Below, piece after piece: positions 17,483 to 25,687 of a DNA stretch of 49,393 nt. A program made the translations under genes and the position numbers. The notes beneath the pieces were generated by a model that saw nothing but the letters and a program-made list of their open reading frames with translations, did no database searches and was not told where the DNA came from. Origin of the DNA: Nakamurella silvestris (GTDB lineage Bacteria > Actinomycetota > Actinomycetes > Mycobacteriales > Nakamurellaceae); assembly GCA_003576535.1 (NCBI GenBank), contig QXCQ01000122.1, positions 1-49,393 on the forward strand, read 5' to 3'. How positions within the stretch are numbered: the first letter of the stretch is position 1; each line of letters starts with the position of its first letter.

Positions 17483-18304
17483 GTGACCGTCACGCGCACC
17501 GTCACCGTCGCCGGCTCCCCGGTCCACCTTCTCGAAGGTGGCGAGGGGCCGGCGGTGCTGTTCCTTCACGGCTCCGGCCCGGGTACCACCGGGGCCGGGG
17601 CCTGGACGTCGACGGCTCGAACGCTGGAATCGTCGTTCCACGTGGTGGCTCCGGACCAGGCCGGTTTCGGGCGGACGCCGCTCCCGGCGGGTTCCAGAGG
17701 CGGATTGGACCTGTGGACGAGGTCGGCCGGGGACCTGATGGATGCCCTGGGCTTCGAGTCCTACGCCGTGGTCGGCCACTCGATGGGCGGCGCCGTTGCC
17801 ATGGCGTTGGCCGCAGCACGTCCCGAGCAGGTCACCCGGGTGGTGGCGGCGGCGACGATGGGCGCGCCGGGGGCAGGGTTGTCACCCGACCTGGACGCAC
17901 TGTGGGCGGCCTCGTCCGATCGGGCCGGGGCGCGCGACATGCTGGGCCGCCTGTTCCTGGATCAGTCGCTCGTCACCGAAGCTGCCGTTCAGGCACGCGC
18001 TCTCGCGATCCAGGAGGGGGCGGCAGCATTCGAGTCGCTGTTCCCGCCGCCACGGGCGCGGTGGGCCGAGGACCTCACACTGCCGCCGGCGACGCTGGCG
18101 CAGGTGCGTGCCCCCGTCCTGCTCGTTCACGGCGCGCAGGACCGGGTGACCCCGATGCCGGCGGCCACCGGGCCGCTGGTCGAGCACCTGCCCGATGTCC
18201 GACTGCACGTGGTCGGAGAATGTGGGCATGCTCTGATGGTCGAGCAGCCGGAGGTGTTCCGGGGCGTGCTGTCGGACTTCCTCGGTGGGGATCGAGAAAC
18301 CTGA
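17483..18304 (+). CDS. Alpha/beta hydrolase, meta-cleavage-product-hydrolase-like
   Basis: 273 residues from GTG 17483; an alternative GTG at 17462 overlaps the DJ-1 stop. Alpha/beta hydrolase features: oxyanion motif HGSGPGTTGAGAW, nucleophile Ser100 in VVGHSMGGA, acid Asp in VHGAQDRVTP, and His in GECGHALMVEQPE. The HGSGPG motif and C-terminal CGH spacing resemble carbon-carbon bond hydrolases of the MhpC/HsaD group, although esterase or lactonase activity is equally possible. A terminator hairpin follows. Probably cotranscribed with the DJ-1 gene. Confidence 0.88.
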   Translation: MTVTRTVTVAGSPVHLLEGGEGPAVLFLHGSGPGTTGAGAWTSTARTLESSFHVVAPDQAGFGRTPLPAGSRGGLDLWTRSAGDLMDALGFESYAVVGHSMGGAVAMALAAARPEQVTRVVAAATMGAPGAGLSPDLDALWAASSDRAGARDMLGRLFLDQSLVTEAAVQARALAIQEGAAAFESLFPPPRARWAEDLTLPPATLAQVRAPVLLVHGAQDRVTPMPAATGPLVEHLPDVRLHVVGECGHALMVEQPEVFRGVLSDFLGGDRET

Positions 18305-18311
18305 GCAGGCG

Positions 18312-18335
18312 GGCCCGGCCGAGCCGGGCCTTGTT
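18312..18335 (+). terminator. Terminator after the hydrolase gene
   Basis: GGCCCGGC (18312-18319), loop CGA and GCCGGGCC (18323-18330) followed by TTGTT. Eight perfect pairs with a short T-rich tail, eight bases after the stop codon. Confidence 0.6.
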
Positions 18336-18402
18336 CCCGCGCACGTTGTTGCTCCTCGCGCACGAAACAACGTGCGCGAGGAGCAACACGGTGCGCGAGA
18401 AC
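18333..18402. repeat. 70-bp palindromic interspersed repeat, copy 1
   Basis: Two 32-base inverted arms (18333-18364 and 18371-18402; 29 of 32 complementary) around a six-base loop AAACAA. The left arm contains GCACGTTGTTGCTCCTCGCG, identical to copy 2 at 31536-31605; the whole left arms agree at 31 of 32 positions. It lies between genes, just after a terminator. Confidence 0.85.
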
Positions 18403-18535
18403 GGGGGGACCGCGGAAGCGGGATCGTCGCTGCGTGTGAGCCAAGCCATACTCTCAATAACGGGTCGGTTACTGTCTGGCCTCAGGCCGCTCCGATCGGC
18501 CATCGACACCGACAGACGGCGGTAGCGTCGATCCC

Positions 18536-19156
18536 GTGAGTTTCACTATCGGCTTCGACCTCGACATGACGCTGATCGACCCGCGCCCCGGGATGATCGC
18601 GTTGTTCGACGTGCTCGCCGCCGAGACCGGGATCCCGTTGGACGGTCACGGTTTTGCGTCCCGTCTGGGACCGCCGCTCGCCCACGAGTTCGCCCGGTAC
18701 AACCTCCCGGACGACGTCATCGCGACGCTGATCGACCGTTTCCGCGAGCTCTACATCTCGACCGTGATCCCGCTGACCACCGAGATGCCCGGGGCACGCG
18801 AGGCCGTCGCCGCCGTCACGGAGCGTGGCGGTCGCGTGGTCGTGATCACCGGCAAGTTCGGTCCCAACGCCGAGGCGCACCTGCGGGCGCTCCAGATCGA
18901 GGCCGCCGCGGTCATCGGCGAATTGTGGGGACATTCCAAGGCCGGTGCCTTGCGGGAGTTCGAGGCCGAGGTGTACGTCGGAGATCATCTCGGTGACGTC
19001 GCCGGCGCGCGGGAGGCCGATGCCATGGCCGTCGGTGTCGCGACCGGGCCGATCAGCGCCGAGGACCTCGCGGCCGCAGGCGCGGACGTGGTGCTGCACG
19101 ATCTCACCGGTTTCCCGAGCTGGCTCGACGCCTACCTGCTCGCCACGGTGCACTGA
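18536..19156 (+). CDS. HAD family hydrolase (phosphoglycolate-phosphatase-like)
   Basis: 206 residues from GTG 18536. HAD motifs in order: nucleophile DLDMT (motif I), VVVITGK (motif II), Lys in GHSKAGAL (motif III) and VGDHLGDVAGARE (motif IV), with a small helical cap in between. Such proteins are cytoplasmic Mg-dependent phosphatases of small metabolites; the substrate is not predictable. TAGCGT (18523-18528) seven bases before the GTG suggests a leaderless or near-leaderless transcript. Confidence 0.88.
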   Translation: MSFTIGFDLDMTLIDPRPGMIALFDVLAAETGIPLDGHGFASRLGPPLAHEFARYNLPDDVIATLIDRFRELYISTVIPLTTEMPGAREAVAAVTERGGRVVVITGKFGPNAEAHLRALQIEAAAVIGELWGHSKAGALREFEAEVYVGDHLGDVAGAREADAMAVGVATGPISAEDLAAAGADVVLHDLTGFPSWLDAYLLATVH

Positions 19157-19305
19157 GAGCGTTCCCTCACCGAGCCGGTGTCTCCGACCGGCACCTGGCC
19201 TGTGCAACGTGCACTGCAGATCTCATCGACGGGCCGACCGGGAAGAACTGTCATTGCCGCCCGGCGTGAGGCCCCCGATGCGACCAACGCACCAGGGGCC
19301 CGATT

Positions 19306-19953
19306 TCAGCTGGCCGTAGCGGTCCGGACCGTATCGCGATCGAAGCGCGAGCCTGCGGAATCGATGCCGGCCGAAACCGTCACGTCCTCCACCGCCTGTT
19401 CGACGAGGTCCTGGATCCGTTCCAGGGCTGCGACCGCCGGGATCTCGATCGTCGCGTAGGTGGGCCCTGCCAGGTAGATGTCCCCGGAGTTCTGCTGGGC
19501 GGCGTCGGCATCGGCCTCCCGCACCTCCAACGGCAGGTTGGTGGCTTTGCGGACCGCCGCGAGTTCGAAGAGCAGCGCAAGGTATCGCCGCCCCTTCTGG
19601 TAGGGCTGGTGGCGCTCGTAGGCCTCGGCGATGTCCGGATGGGCCTTGGCCAGACCCGGGAGCTGCGATTGGAGGCTCACCGCGAAGCTTGTCGGGTTCT
19701 TCACCTTGGGGTAGTACGGCAGGCGTTTCACATCCCGGTTCAGCACCGCGCTGCCGATGATTCGGGCGGTCGAATCAAGTGCGGTGACCTGCGCCTGGAC
19801 GATGTCCTTGACCGCCTGGAACACGGCGGCCGGTACCTCGGACTGACGCTCGACGGTCAGCTGGAGAGCACTGAGCTCGTTGAGACGGGTACGGGCCGTG
19901 ACCAGGTACTCATCCCACTCCGGCTGCACTCGTGGCCGCTCGACTTCCATCAT
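19306..19953 (-). CDS. Hypothetical protein, 215 residues
   Basis: Starts at ATG 19953 with AGGAGG about five bases upstream. No family recognised. The N-terminal half is helical and rich in Leu/Gln/Val (VFQAVKDIVQAQVTALDSTA); a middle segment is rich in Pro/Tyr/Lys (RLPYYPKVKNPTSF, HQPYQKGRRY); the C-terminus carries IPAVAALERIQDLVEQAVED, another helix. No signal peptide or membrane segment. It stands alone, convergent with the HAD gene, so context gives no function. The strong binding site and GC3-rich codons support a real gene. Confidence 0.75.
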   Translation of the reverse strand: MMEVERPRVQPEWDEYLVTARTRLNELSALQLTVERQSEVPAAVFQAVKDIVQAQVTALDSTARIIGSAVLNRDVKRLPYYPKVKNPTSFAVSLQSQLPGLAKAHPDIAEAYERHQPYQKGRRYLALLFELAAVRKATNLPLEVREADADAAQQNSGDIYLAGPTYATIEIPAVAALERIQDLVEQAVEDVTVSAGIDSAGSRFDRDTVRTATAS

Positions 19954-20146
19954 GTGGTCCTCCTGTGCTCATCGGGCTGATCCGTCGCGGAGTGATCAGG
20001 TGGTGCACACCCAGAGGTACCCACTCGGCGGACGGTCAACCGCGTACAGACGTTGCAGGAGGTATTCGGGACCGCACCCGCGAGGGCTTGGTCGGAAATC
20101 GAGTTAGCGCTAAAGAGTGAAGGACAGGGGAAAGAAACTGCTCCGA

Positions 20147-20641
20147 CTAGCCCTTGTTGCTACTTTCGGCCCCGTCGTTCGACGCCAGATCCGGCAGGTT
20201 CCACTCCTCGCTCGGGTCACCCGCGGCCTTCGCCTTGGCCGATTCCTTCTCGAGTTTGCGCGCCTTCAGCGCCGGGCTTGACGCCTTCGCCTCGCGGATC
20301 ACCCCGACGAGGCCGACGGCCAACCCCACCGGGGCGAGCATGGACACCAGGTTGATCCACAGCGGCAGATCGGTTCGTCCGGTGGCGAACAGGACGAGCG
20401 ACACCCCGATGGACACGATGCCGACCGCGAAGATCGCCATTCCGATCTTGGCCAGGGGAGCAGCCTGACGTCGGTTCGACCAGCGGGGAAGGGTTCCCGG
20501 GGTCACCTCGGCCCCAGCAGCACGGGCAGGCCGTGGTGTGGCCGAACCCGCCGCGGCGCCCGCCGGTGCGGCACCCCCACCGGCGGTCGGAGCGACAGTG
20601 GAACGGGGCGAGCGGGGACGTGCGGGATCAGGGGTGGTCAC
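20147..20641 (-). CDS. Hypothetical two-helix membrane protein
   Basis: 164 residues from GTG 20641. The first 65 residues are Pro/Ala/Arg-rich and probably disordered; two membrane segments follow (IGMAIFAVGIVSIGVSLVLF and LWINLVSMLAPVGLAVGLVG); the tail is charged (LKARKLEKESAKAKAAG). TATTGT lies exactly six bases before the GTG, the leaderless arrangement seen repeatedly in this window, which fixes the start. Divergent from the cold-shock gene. Function unknown. Confidence 0.8.
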   Translation of the reverse strand: MTTPDPARPRSPRSTVAPTAGGGAAPAGAAAGSATPRPARAAGAEVTPGTLPRWSNRRQAAPLAKIGMAIFAVGIVSIGVSLVLFATGRTDLPLWINLVSMLAPVGLAVGLVGVIREAKASSPALKARKLEKESAKAKAAGDPSEEWNLPDLASNDGAESSNKG

Positions 20642-20647
20642 AGCCTC

Positions 20648-20653
20648 ACAATA
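20648..20653 (-). promoter_or_regulatory. -10 element of a leaderless transcript
   Basis: Minus strand TATTGT, six bases, then GTG at 20641. The predicted start coincides with the start codon. No convincing -35. Confidence 0.45.
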
Positions 20654-20852
20654 GTCGCACCTGCAGTGGGAGGCGGTGTCGCGACCGCCGGGTGACCGGC
20701 GGACCACCTCCGGGTGACCGCCGGGCGTCGGATGCGGAGAAAACACCCTCCGCGGGCCAGTACGATTCATGGTTGGAGCGCACGATGTTGCGCCCTCGGC
20801 GACCATGCAGGCCGTCGACACGACACAGACACGAACGAGATGGGTGACCAGG

Positions 20853-21251
20853 GTGCCAAGCGGGCGGGTGAAGTGGTACGACGCGGAGAAGGGCTTCGGC
20901 TTCGTCTCCCAGGAGAACGGCGACGATGTGCACGTGCGCGCCGCTGCGCTTCCTGCTGGTGTCCAGTCCTTGAAGGCGGGCCAGAAGGTCGAGTTCAGCG
21001 TGGCCGACGGCCGTCGCGGACCGCAGGCCCTCCAGGTCAGGTTGGTCGACGCACCGCCGTCGATCACCGCAACCATCGCCGCGGCCAACCGCCGTTCCCC
21101 CGATGAGCTGCACGGACTCCTGGAGGACGTGATCAAGCTGATCGACTCCAAGGTGCTCCCGGAACTGGGACGCGGTCGTTACCCGGACAAGGCCCTGGGC
21201 AAGCGGATCGGTGACGTCATGCGCGCCATCGCCGCCGAGCTGGACGTCTGA
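20853..21251 (+). CDS. Cold-shock domain protein with C-terminal extension
   Basis: 132 residues from GTG 20853, giving VPSGRVKWYDAEKGFGFVSQ, the usual family N-terminus; GTG 20844 or ATG 20769 would add unconserved residues. The CSD (residues 1-68) has RNP1 KGFGFV, but RNP2 reads DVHVRAAAL instead of the usual DVFVHSSAL, losing an aromatic and a His that stack on nucleic acid. About 60 helical residues follow (SPDELHGLLEDVIKLIDSKV), an extension I associate with actinobacterial members such as Rv0871. Likely single-stranded RNA/DNA-binding. Confidence 0.9.
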   Translation: MPSGRVKWYDAEKGFGFVSQENGDDVHVRAAALPAGVQSLKAGQKVEFSVADGRRGPQALQVRLVDAPPSITATIAAANRRSPDELHGLLEDVIKLIDSKVLPELGRGRYPDKALGKRIGDVMRAIAAELDV

Positions 21252-21321
21252 CCGGCCGGCAGCGGCGAGGTCGGGGCGCGGTCGGGGCGCGGAACCACCC
21301 CGGCAGATGAACCGGACGTAC

Positions 21322-21358
21322 CAACGGGCGGGCGCGAGTACCTCGCGCCCGCCCGTTG
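21322..21358. terminator. Bidirectional terminator between convergent genes
   Basis: Perfect 17-base arms, CAACGGGCGGGCGCGAG (21322-21338) and its complement (21342-21358), around loop TAC. Located between the ends of the cold-shock gene (21251) and the DUF2771 gene (21389), so it can serve both strands. Confidence 0.75.
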
Positions 21359-21388
21359 CGTTGTCGGTGGTACCGGTGGACGGACCGG

Positions 21389-21940
21389 TCAGTCGACCGG
21401 CGGCACGTACGCCTTCGCGGGGGTCACGGCCAGCACCCAGGTGTTGAGGGTGTCCAACTCGTCCGCGCTGGTCGGGATGAGGGTGCGCACACTGATCTCG
21501 AGGATCTGCTCACCCGGTTTCACCAGGGCCCGGTAGGTGATCATCTCATCCGGGCGGAACAGCGGCGTCCGCTCGGCCTGCTGTACACCGTCGGCATCGA
21601 GGTAGGTGATGTAGACCACCCAGAACTGGTCGCTGACCTCCCGGGGCACCCCGATCTGCACACCCTGACCCTTCCCGAGGGTGAGGGTCGCGATGACATC
21701 GGACAGCTGATCGGGGCAGCTGTACCTCAGTTGTTCGTCCTGGACACACCAGCGTGCCGGCGCGGTGGTGGTCCAGGCCCCGTTCCCGTAGAAGGAGACC
21801 TCGGGCAGCGGCGCGGCTCCGCAGGCGCTGAGGAAAAGGCCGGCGGCGGCCAGGACCCCCACGGACCAACGGCGGCGGGCGGTGACGGCGGACCTCCTGC
21901 CGGGGACGGGCGGCAACGGACGGGCGGTACTACCGGACAT
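21389..21940 (-). CDS. DUF2771 family lipoprotein
   Basis: 183 residues from ATG 21940 (GAGGAT about a dozen bases upstream; GTG 21943 or 21961 also possible). An Arg-rich N-terminus (TARRRW) precedes a hydrophobic segment and the lipobox FLSAC, so it is probably a membrane-anchored lipoprotein. The body shows the DUF2771 pattern PEVSFYGNG, CVQDEQLRYSCPDQ with paired cysteines, and GVQIGVPREVSDQFW. Function unknown. Placement between the cold-shock and MFS genes matches the order recalled for Rv0871-Rv0876c. The MFS gene upstream ends 36 bases before this start on the same strand, so the two are probably cotranscribed. Confidence 0.85.
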   Translation of the reverse strand: MSGSTARPLPPVPGRRSAVTARRRWSVGVLAAAGLFLSACGAAPLPEVSFYGNGAWTTTAPARWCVQDEQLRYSCPDQLSDVIATLTLGKGQGVQIGVPREVSDQFWVVYITYLDADGVQQAERTPLFRPDEMITYRALVKPGEQILEISVRTLIPTSADELDTLNTWVLAVTPAKAYVPPVD

Positions 21941-21976
21941 CACGGTTTCGGCGATCCTCACTCTTGAACTGATGGG

Positions 21977-24532
21977 TCATTCCAGCGGCTCGCCGCTGCG
22001 ACGGTCCTTGGCGCGGGTGGGCAGCCGTCGAGCGCCCCCGCTGCGTTTGGTGTTCTTGCCGTTCCGGCCCGGCGAGGCGGCAGGTGTCTGGGTCGTCCGG
22101 TGGACCGTGGTCCGCTCCGAACCCGTCTCCACCAGCCTGGTCGCCTCGCTGTCCGGGGCGTAACCGAGGTTTGCCGACTCCGTGACGGACGTTCCGGTCG
22201 ACCCACCCTGGCCGGACCGGACGGTGCCCGCGGTCGAGGACTTCCTCCGCCGCCAGGGCATCGTGAGGGCGGGCACCATCGTGCGGCCCCCCTTCACCAT
22301 CCAGGTCTGGATCAGACCGAGGATGAGCAGGAGGCTGACGGTGACGAATCCGATGGTGTAGATCGTGTCGTGGGCCAGGTTGAGCAGCCCACCCAGGAGC
22401 AGGCCGACCACGCCGCCGAAGACCCAGGCGAGCTGCAGGGCCGTCTCCGAGCGACCGAAGGCCGAGGCACGGCTCTCCTCCGGTAGATCACGCTGGATCA
22501 CCGAGTCCAGACACACCTTGGCCAGGGAGGAAGCGGTGGAACCGACCAGGCCGACCAGGGCCGCGGTCATCAGGCCGGGCAGGAAGGCGGCGACGACGGT
22601 CATCGTGAGGGTGGCGAGGCCGCCCCACAGCGAGATGACCTCGGGACTGCGCAGGGTCAGCTTCGCGCCGAGGGCGTTGCCGAGGAATCCGCCGACGCCG
22701 GCGGCGGCTCCGACGATGCCCAGCAGCAGCAGTTTGACGATGCCGGTCCGGTCGTCGTACTCCTTCATCACCACGAAGGCGATGAACATCGCCAGGAAGC
22801 CGGTCTCGATCCTGATGACGCTGTTCGCCCACAGGGTGGTCCGCACCGACTCGCTGACCACCGCCGGTCCGGACCGGGGCAGCCGGGTGGCTCCGTGGAC
22901 CGGGATCTCGCCTTCGGTGGACTCCACCCAGGCAGGGATCCGCAGACACAGGGCCGCGCCGGCGAAACCGATCGCCGCCGTGAAGACGAGCGCACCCGCC
23001 GATCCGAACGCCCAGGTCAAGGCGGCGGCGATGGCACCGGCGGCACCACCGGCGATCAACCCGAAGACGGTCAGCCGGGAGTTGGTCTTGACCAGGGTGA
23101 TCGCCTCGGGAAGGACCCGTGGGGTCAACGAGGCTTTCAACACCCCGAACGACTTGGAGAAGACCAGCGACCCGAGTGCACAGGGGTAGAGCGCCCAGGA
23201 GGCATCCGTGCCGGTGAAGGTGAAGATCATCAGCAGGGCGAGCACACCGCGGCCAACCATCGACGCGGCGAGGGCGAGACGTCGGCCCGTCTGCAGACGG
23301 TCGAGCATCGGCCCGATCACCGGGGCGATGAAGGCGAACGGGGCCACCGTGATCACCAGGTAGAGCAGCACCCGCCAGACACCCTGTTTCGGGTCGACCA
23401 GGAAAAGGGTGTTCGCCAGGGCCACGACCAACGCTGCGTCCGTGGCGTAGTTGGCCATCGTCGCGTAGGTCAGGTGGGCCAGGCCCGATCGGTCCGCCCC
23501 GTCCGCGGTGGTGGCCTTCTGGAAGATGTCCACACCGCGCAGGGTCAACTCCCTGCTGCGCATGGCGGCGACCCGGGTCACGGTCAGTTTCCGGGGGGTT
23601 CGGGTCGGCCGGGTGGTCTGGGAACCGGTGTCATCGCCGGCGGTCTCCTCGACCAGAGGCTCCTTGTACGGCGGCAGGTGGGTACCGCGCAGGGCCGGCG
23701 GGCGGTCGCCGCCCGGGGCCAGCACGGAGGTGGCGTCGACCTCGAGGCCGACCGGACCCGACGCCCGGGGGTCACGACCGTAGGTGGTCGCGTCCTCATC
23801 CGGGTAGGACCCGGAGGTCCGGGCCTGGGCGGCGTACGGGTTCGGATATCCGGCTTCGGGATAACCCGGGTTCGGATGGTCCGCGGCGGGGTGTGCCGGG
23901 TCGGGGTAGGCAGGATCGGGATAGGCAGGGTCGGCGTAGTCAGGTCCGGGATGGACCGGATCCGGTCGGCCCTGGGGCGGGTATCCACGTGCAGGCGGGG
24001 GGGAGGAGTACCCCGCGCGGGTCTGATCGGTGCCCGCCGGACGGGACGGGTGCGCCGGGTCCGGCCGTTGGCCGCCCGTCGGGGCCCGACCGGGCACCGG
24101 GTACCGCGCGTCGGGGTGGGCCGGATCCGGATAGGCCGGATCGTAGGGCTCGGCCTGGTAGCGAGGGGTGACGGTCGGGCGGGGCCGCTGCCCCGGACGC
24201 TCGTTGAAACTACGTGGCAGCGGTGCTCCGGGCAGGTTGGTCGCCCCGGGCGGCGGCACGGGGCGTCGCCGCGGCAGCGCGGTGGTCGGCTGCTCGTCGA
24301 GCGGCGGCCTGCGCGGGAGGGCCGTGGTCGGCCCGGTCCCGTCGTAGTCGCCGTCGGGCACCCGGTACTGCGGAGCGGGAGCGGAACCCTGGTCGACCGG
24401 CTCACCGAATTCGTCGTACTCACCCGACGTCGGCGCAGGCGGGAGCTCCGGACCGCCGTCCTGCGGTGGTCGGTTGTCGAGCCGCCGTCGGTTCGGATCG
24501 GCGGCCGGGATATCTCGGCCCGGAGGGTTCAC
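21977..24532 (-). CDS. MFS-type membrane protein with long disordered N-terminus
   Basis: 851 residues from GTG 24532 (AGGA seven bases upstream; GTG 24550 is the alternative). The first ~320 residues are a proline-rich, probably unstructured cytoplasmic region with degenerate repeats of the type YPDPA[YH] (residues about 140-230). About twelve membrane segments follow (roughly 350-770) with MFS-like gating loops (GPMLDRLQTGRR, FGRSETALQL), then a basic tail (KNTKRSGGARRLPTRAKDRR). It resembles actinobacterial Rv0876c-type transporters, whose substrate is unknown to me. Divergent from the DUF3027 gene. Confidence 0.88.
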   Translation of the reverse strand: MNPPGRDIPAADPNRRRLDNRPPQDGGPELPPAPTSGEYDEFGEPVDQGSAPAPQYRVPDGDYDGTGPTTALPRRPPLDEQPTTALPRRRPVPPPGATNLPGAPLPRSFNERPGQRPRPTVTPRYQAEPYDPAYPDPAHPDARYPVPGRAPTGGQRPDPAHPSRPAGTDQTRAGYSSPPPARGYPPQGRPDPVHPGPDYADPAYPDPAYPDPAHPAADHPNPGYPEAGYPNPYAAQARTSGSYPDEDATTYGRDPRASGPVGLEVDATSVLAPGGDRPPALRGTHLPPYKEPLVEETAGDDTGSQTTRPTRTPRKLTVTRVAAMRSRELTLRGVDIFQKATTADGADRSGLAHLTYATMANYATDAALVVALANTLFLVDPKQGVWRVLLYLVITVAPFAFIAPVIGPMLDRLQTGRRLALAASMVGRGVLALLMIFTFTGTDASWALYPCALGSLVFSKSFGVLKASLTPRVLPEAITLVKTNSRLTVFGLIAGGAAGAIAAALTWAFGSAGALVFTAAIGFAGAALCLRIPAWVESTEGEIPVHGATRLPRSGPAVVSESVRTTLWANSVIRIETGFLAMFIAFVVMKEYDDRTGIVKLLLLGIVGAAAGVGGFLGNALGAKLTLRSPEVISLWGGLATLTMTVVAAFLPGLMTAALVGLVGSTASSLAKVCLDSVIQRDLPEESRASAFGRSETALQLAWVFGGVVGLLLGGLLNLAHDTIYTIGFVTVSLLLILGLIQTWMVKGGRTMVPALTMPWRRRKSSTAGTVRSGQGGSTGTSVTESANLGYAPDSEATRLVETGSERTTVHRTTQTPAASPGRNGKNTKRSGGARRLPTRAKDRRSGEPLE

Positions 24533-24623
24533 ACAATCATCCTGCCCCACCGCGCGAGGAATGCGATGTCCACCTCCCTATGGCGGGGGAGATTCTTTCG
24601 CCCGCGTGCGGCAAGATAGGGGT

Positions 24624-25679
24624 GTGATTGCCCCCCCGATGAGCGAGAGTCCCCTACTCGACGGCCACCAGCCCCCTGCCGCTGACGGCGCGGCCGCCGA
24701 GCTGACACCCCCGCAGATCGAGGTTGAGCTGACACCCGCGCAGATCGACCTCGCGCGGCAGGCCGCGGTCGAGGAGGCCGAGAACCCGGCTCTGGTTGGC
24801 GAGTACCTCGGCGCCCGGGCCGAGGACGATGTCGCGGTGACGGCCCAGTTCGGCCGCCCGGATGCCGCCTACCGCGGCTGGGCATGGTCGGTGACCATCG
24901 CGGTGCTGCCCGGCTCCGAACCCACGATCAGTGAGGTGGTGCTGCTGCCGGGCGAGGATTCGCTGCTCGCCCCGGCCTGGCTGCCCTGGGACCAGCGGAT
25001 CCGACCCGGTGATCTGGGCCCCGGGGACCTGCTTGCGCCGATCGCCGACGACATCCGGGTCGTCCCTGCCTACCTCCAGTCCGATGATCCGGCGGTGGAG
25101 GACGTGGCGCACGAGCTCGGTATCGGACGGGTCCGGGTGCTCAGCCGGTTCGGTCGCGAGGACGCGGCAGCGCGGTGGCGCGAGGGTGAGTTCGGCCCGG
25201 ACTCCGACATGGCCAAACAGGCACCGTTGAACTGTGTCCTGTGTGCCTTCTACCTTCCGTTGGCCGGATCCCTCGGCGCGGTCTCCGGGGTCTGCGGCAA
25301 CGACATCTCCCCGGCGGACGGCCGGGTGGTCGACCAGATGTACGGCTGCGGCGCGCACTCGGAGATCGTTCTGGCGATCGAGCCGTCGAATGTGGGCAAC
25401 GTGCCGATCGACGAGACGACCATGGACATCCACCCGAGGATCGGGCAGGACGCGGTCGCCGACGTCGAGTCCGAATCCGAGGCGGCAGACCAGCTCGAAG
25501 CCGAAGCCGAGATCGAGATCGTCGACGAGGCCGAGGCTGCTGCCGAGGCCGAAGCCGTCGACGAGGCGGTGTCGGTCGAGGCCTTCACCGCGGAGTCCAC
25601 CGAGGATCTCTCCGCCGAAGCGGCCGCGGTGGCTTCCGAGCCGGCCGACGGCACCGACCCCGAGCGGTCGGACCGATAA
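24624..25679 (+). CDS. DUF3027 family protein
   Basis: 351 residues if started at GTG 24624, chosen because CAAGAT (24612-24617) sits six bases upstream as in other leaderless genes here; ATG 24639 would give 346 residues and has no ribosome binding site. The conserved core has YRGWAWSVTIAV, RIRPGDLGPGDLL and a cysteine cluster (LNCVLCAFYLPLAG, GVCGNDISP, MYGCGAHSE) that looks like a metal site. The last ~95 residues are an acidic Glu/Ala-rich low-complexity tail. Function unknown; same position as Rv0877 relative to the divergent MFS gene. Ends eight bases before the HSP90-like gene. Confidence 0.88.
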   Translation: MIAPPMSESPLLDGHQPPAADGAAAELTPPQIEVELTPAQIDLARQAAVEEAENPALVGEYLGARAEDDVAVTAQFGRPDAAYRGWAWSVTIAVLPGSEPTISEVVLLPGEDSLLAPAWLPWDQRIRPGDLGPGDLLAPIADDIRVVPAYLQSDDPAVEDVAHELGIGRVRVLSRFGREDAAARWREGEFGPDSDMAKQAPLNCVLCAFYLPLAGSLGAVSGVCGNDISPADGRVVDQMYGCGAHSEIVLAIEPSNVGNVPIDETTMDIHPRIGQDAVADVESESEAADQLEAEAEIEIVDEAEAAAEAEAVDEAVSVEAFTAESTEDLSAEAAAVASEPADGTDPERSDR

Positions 25680-25687
25680 CTGATCCG

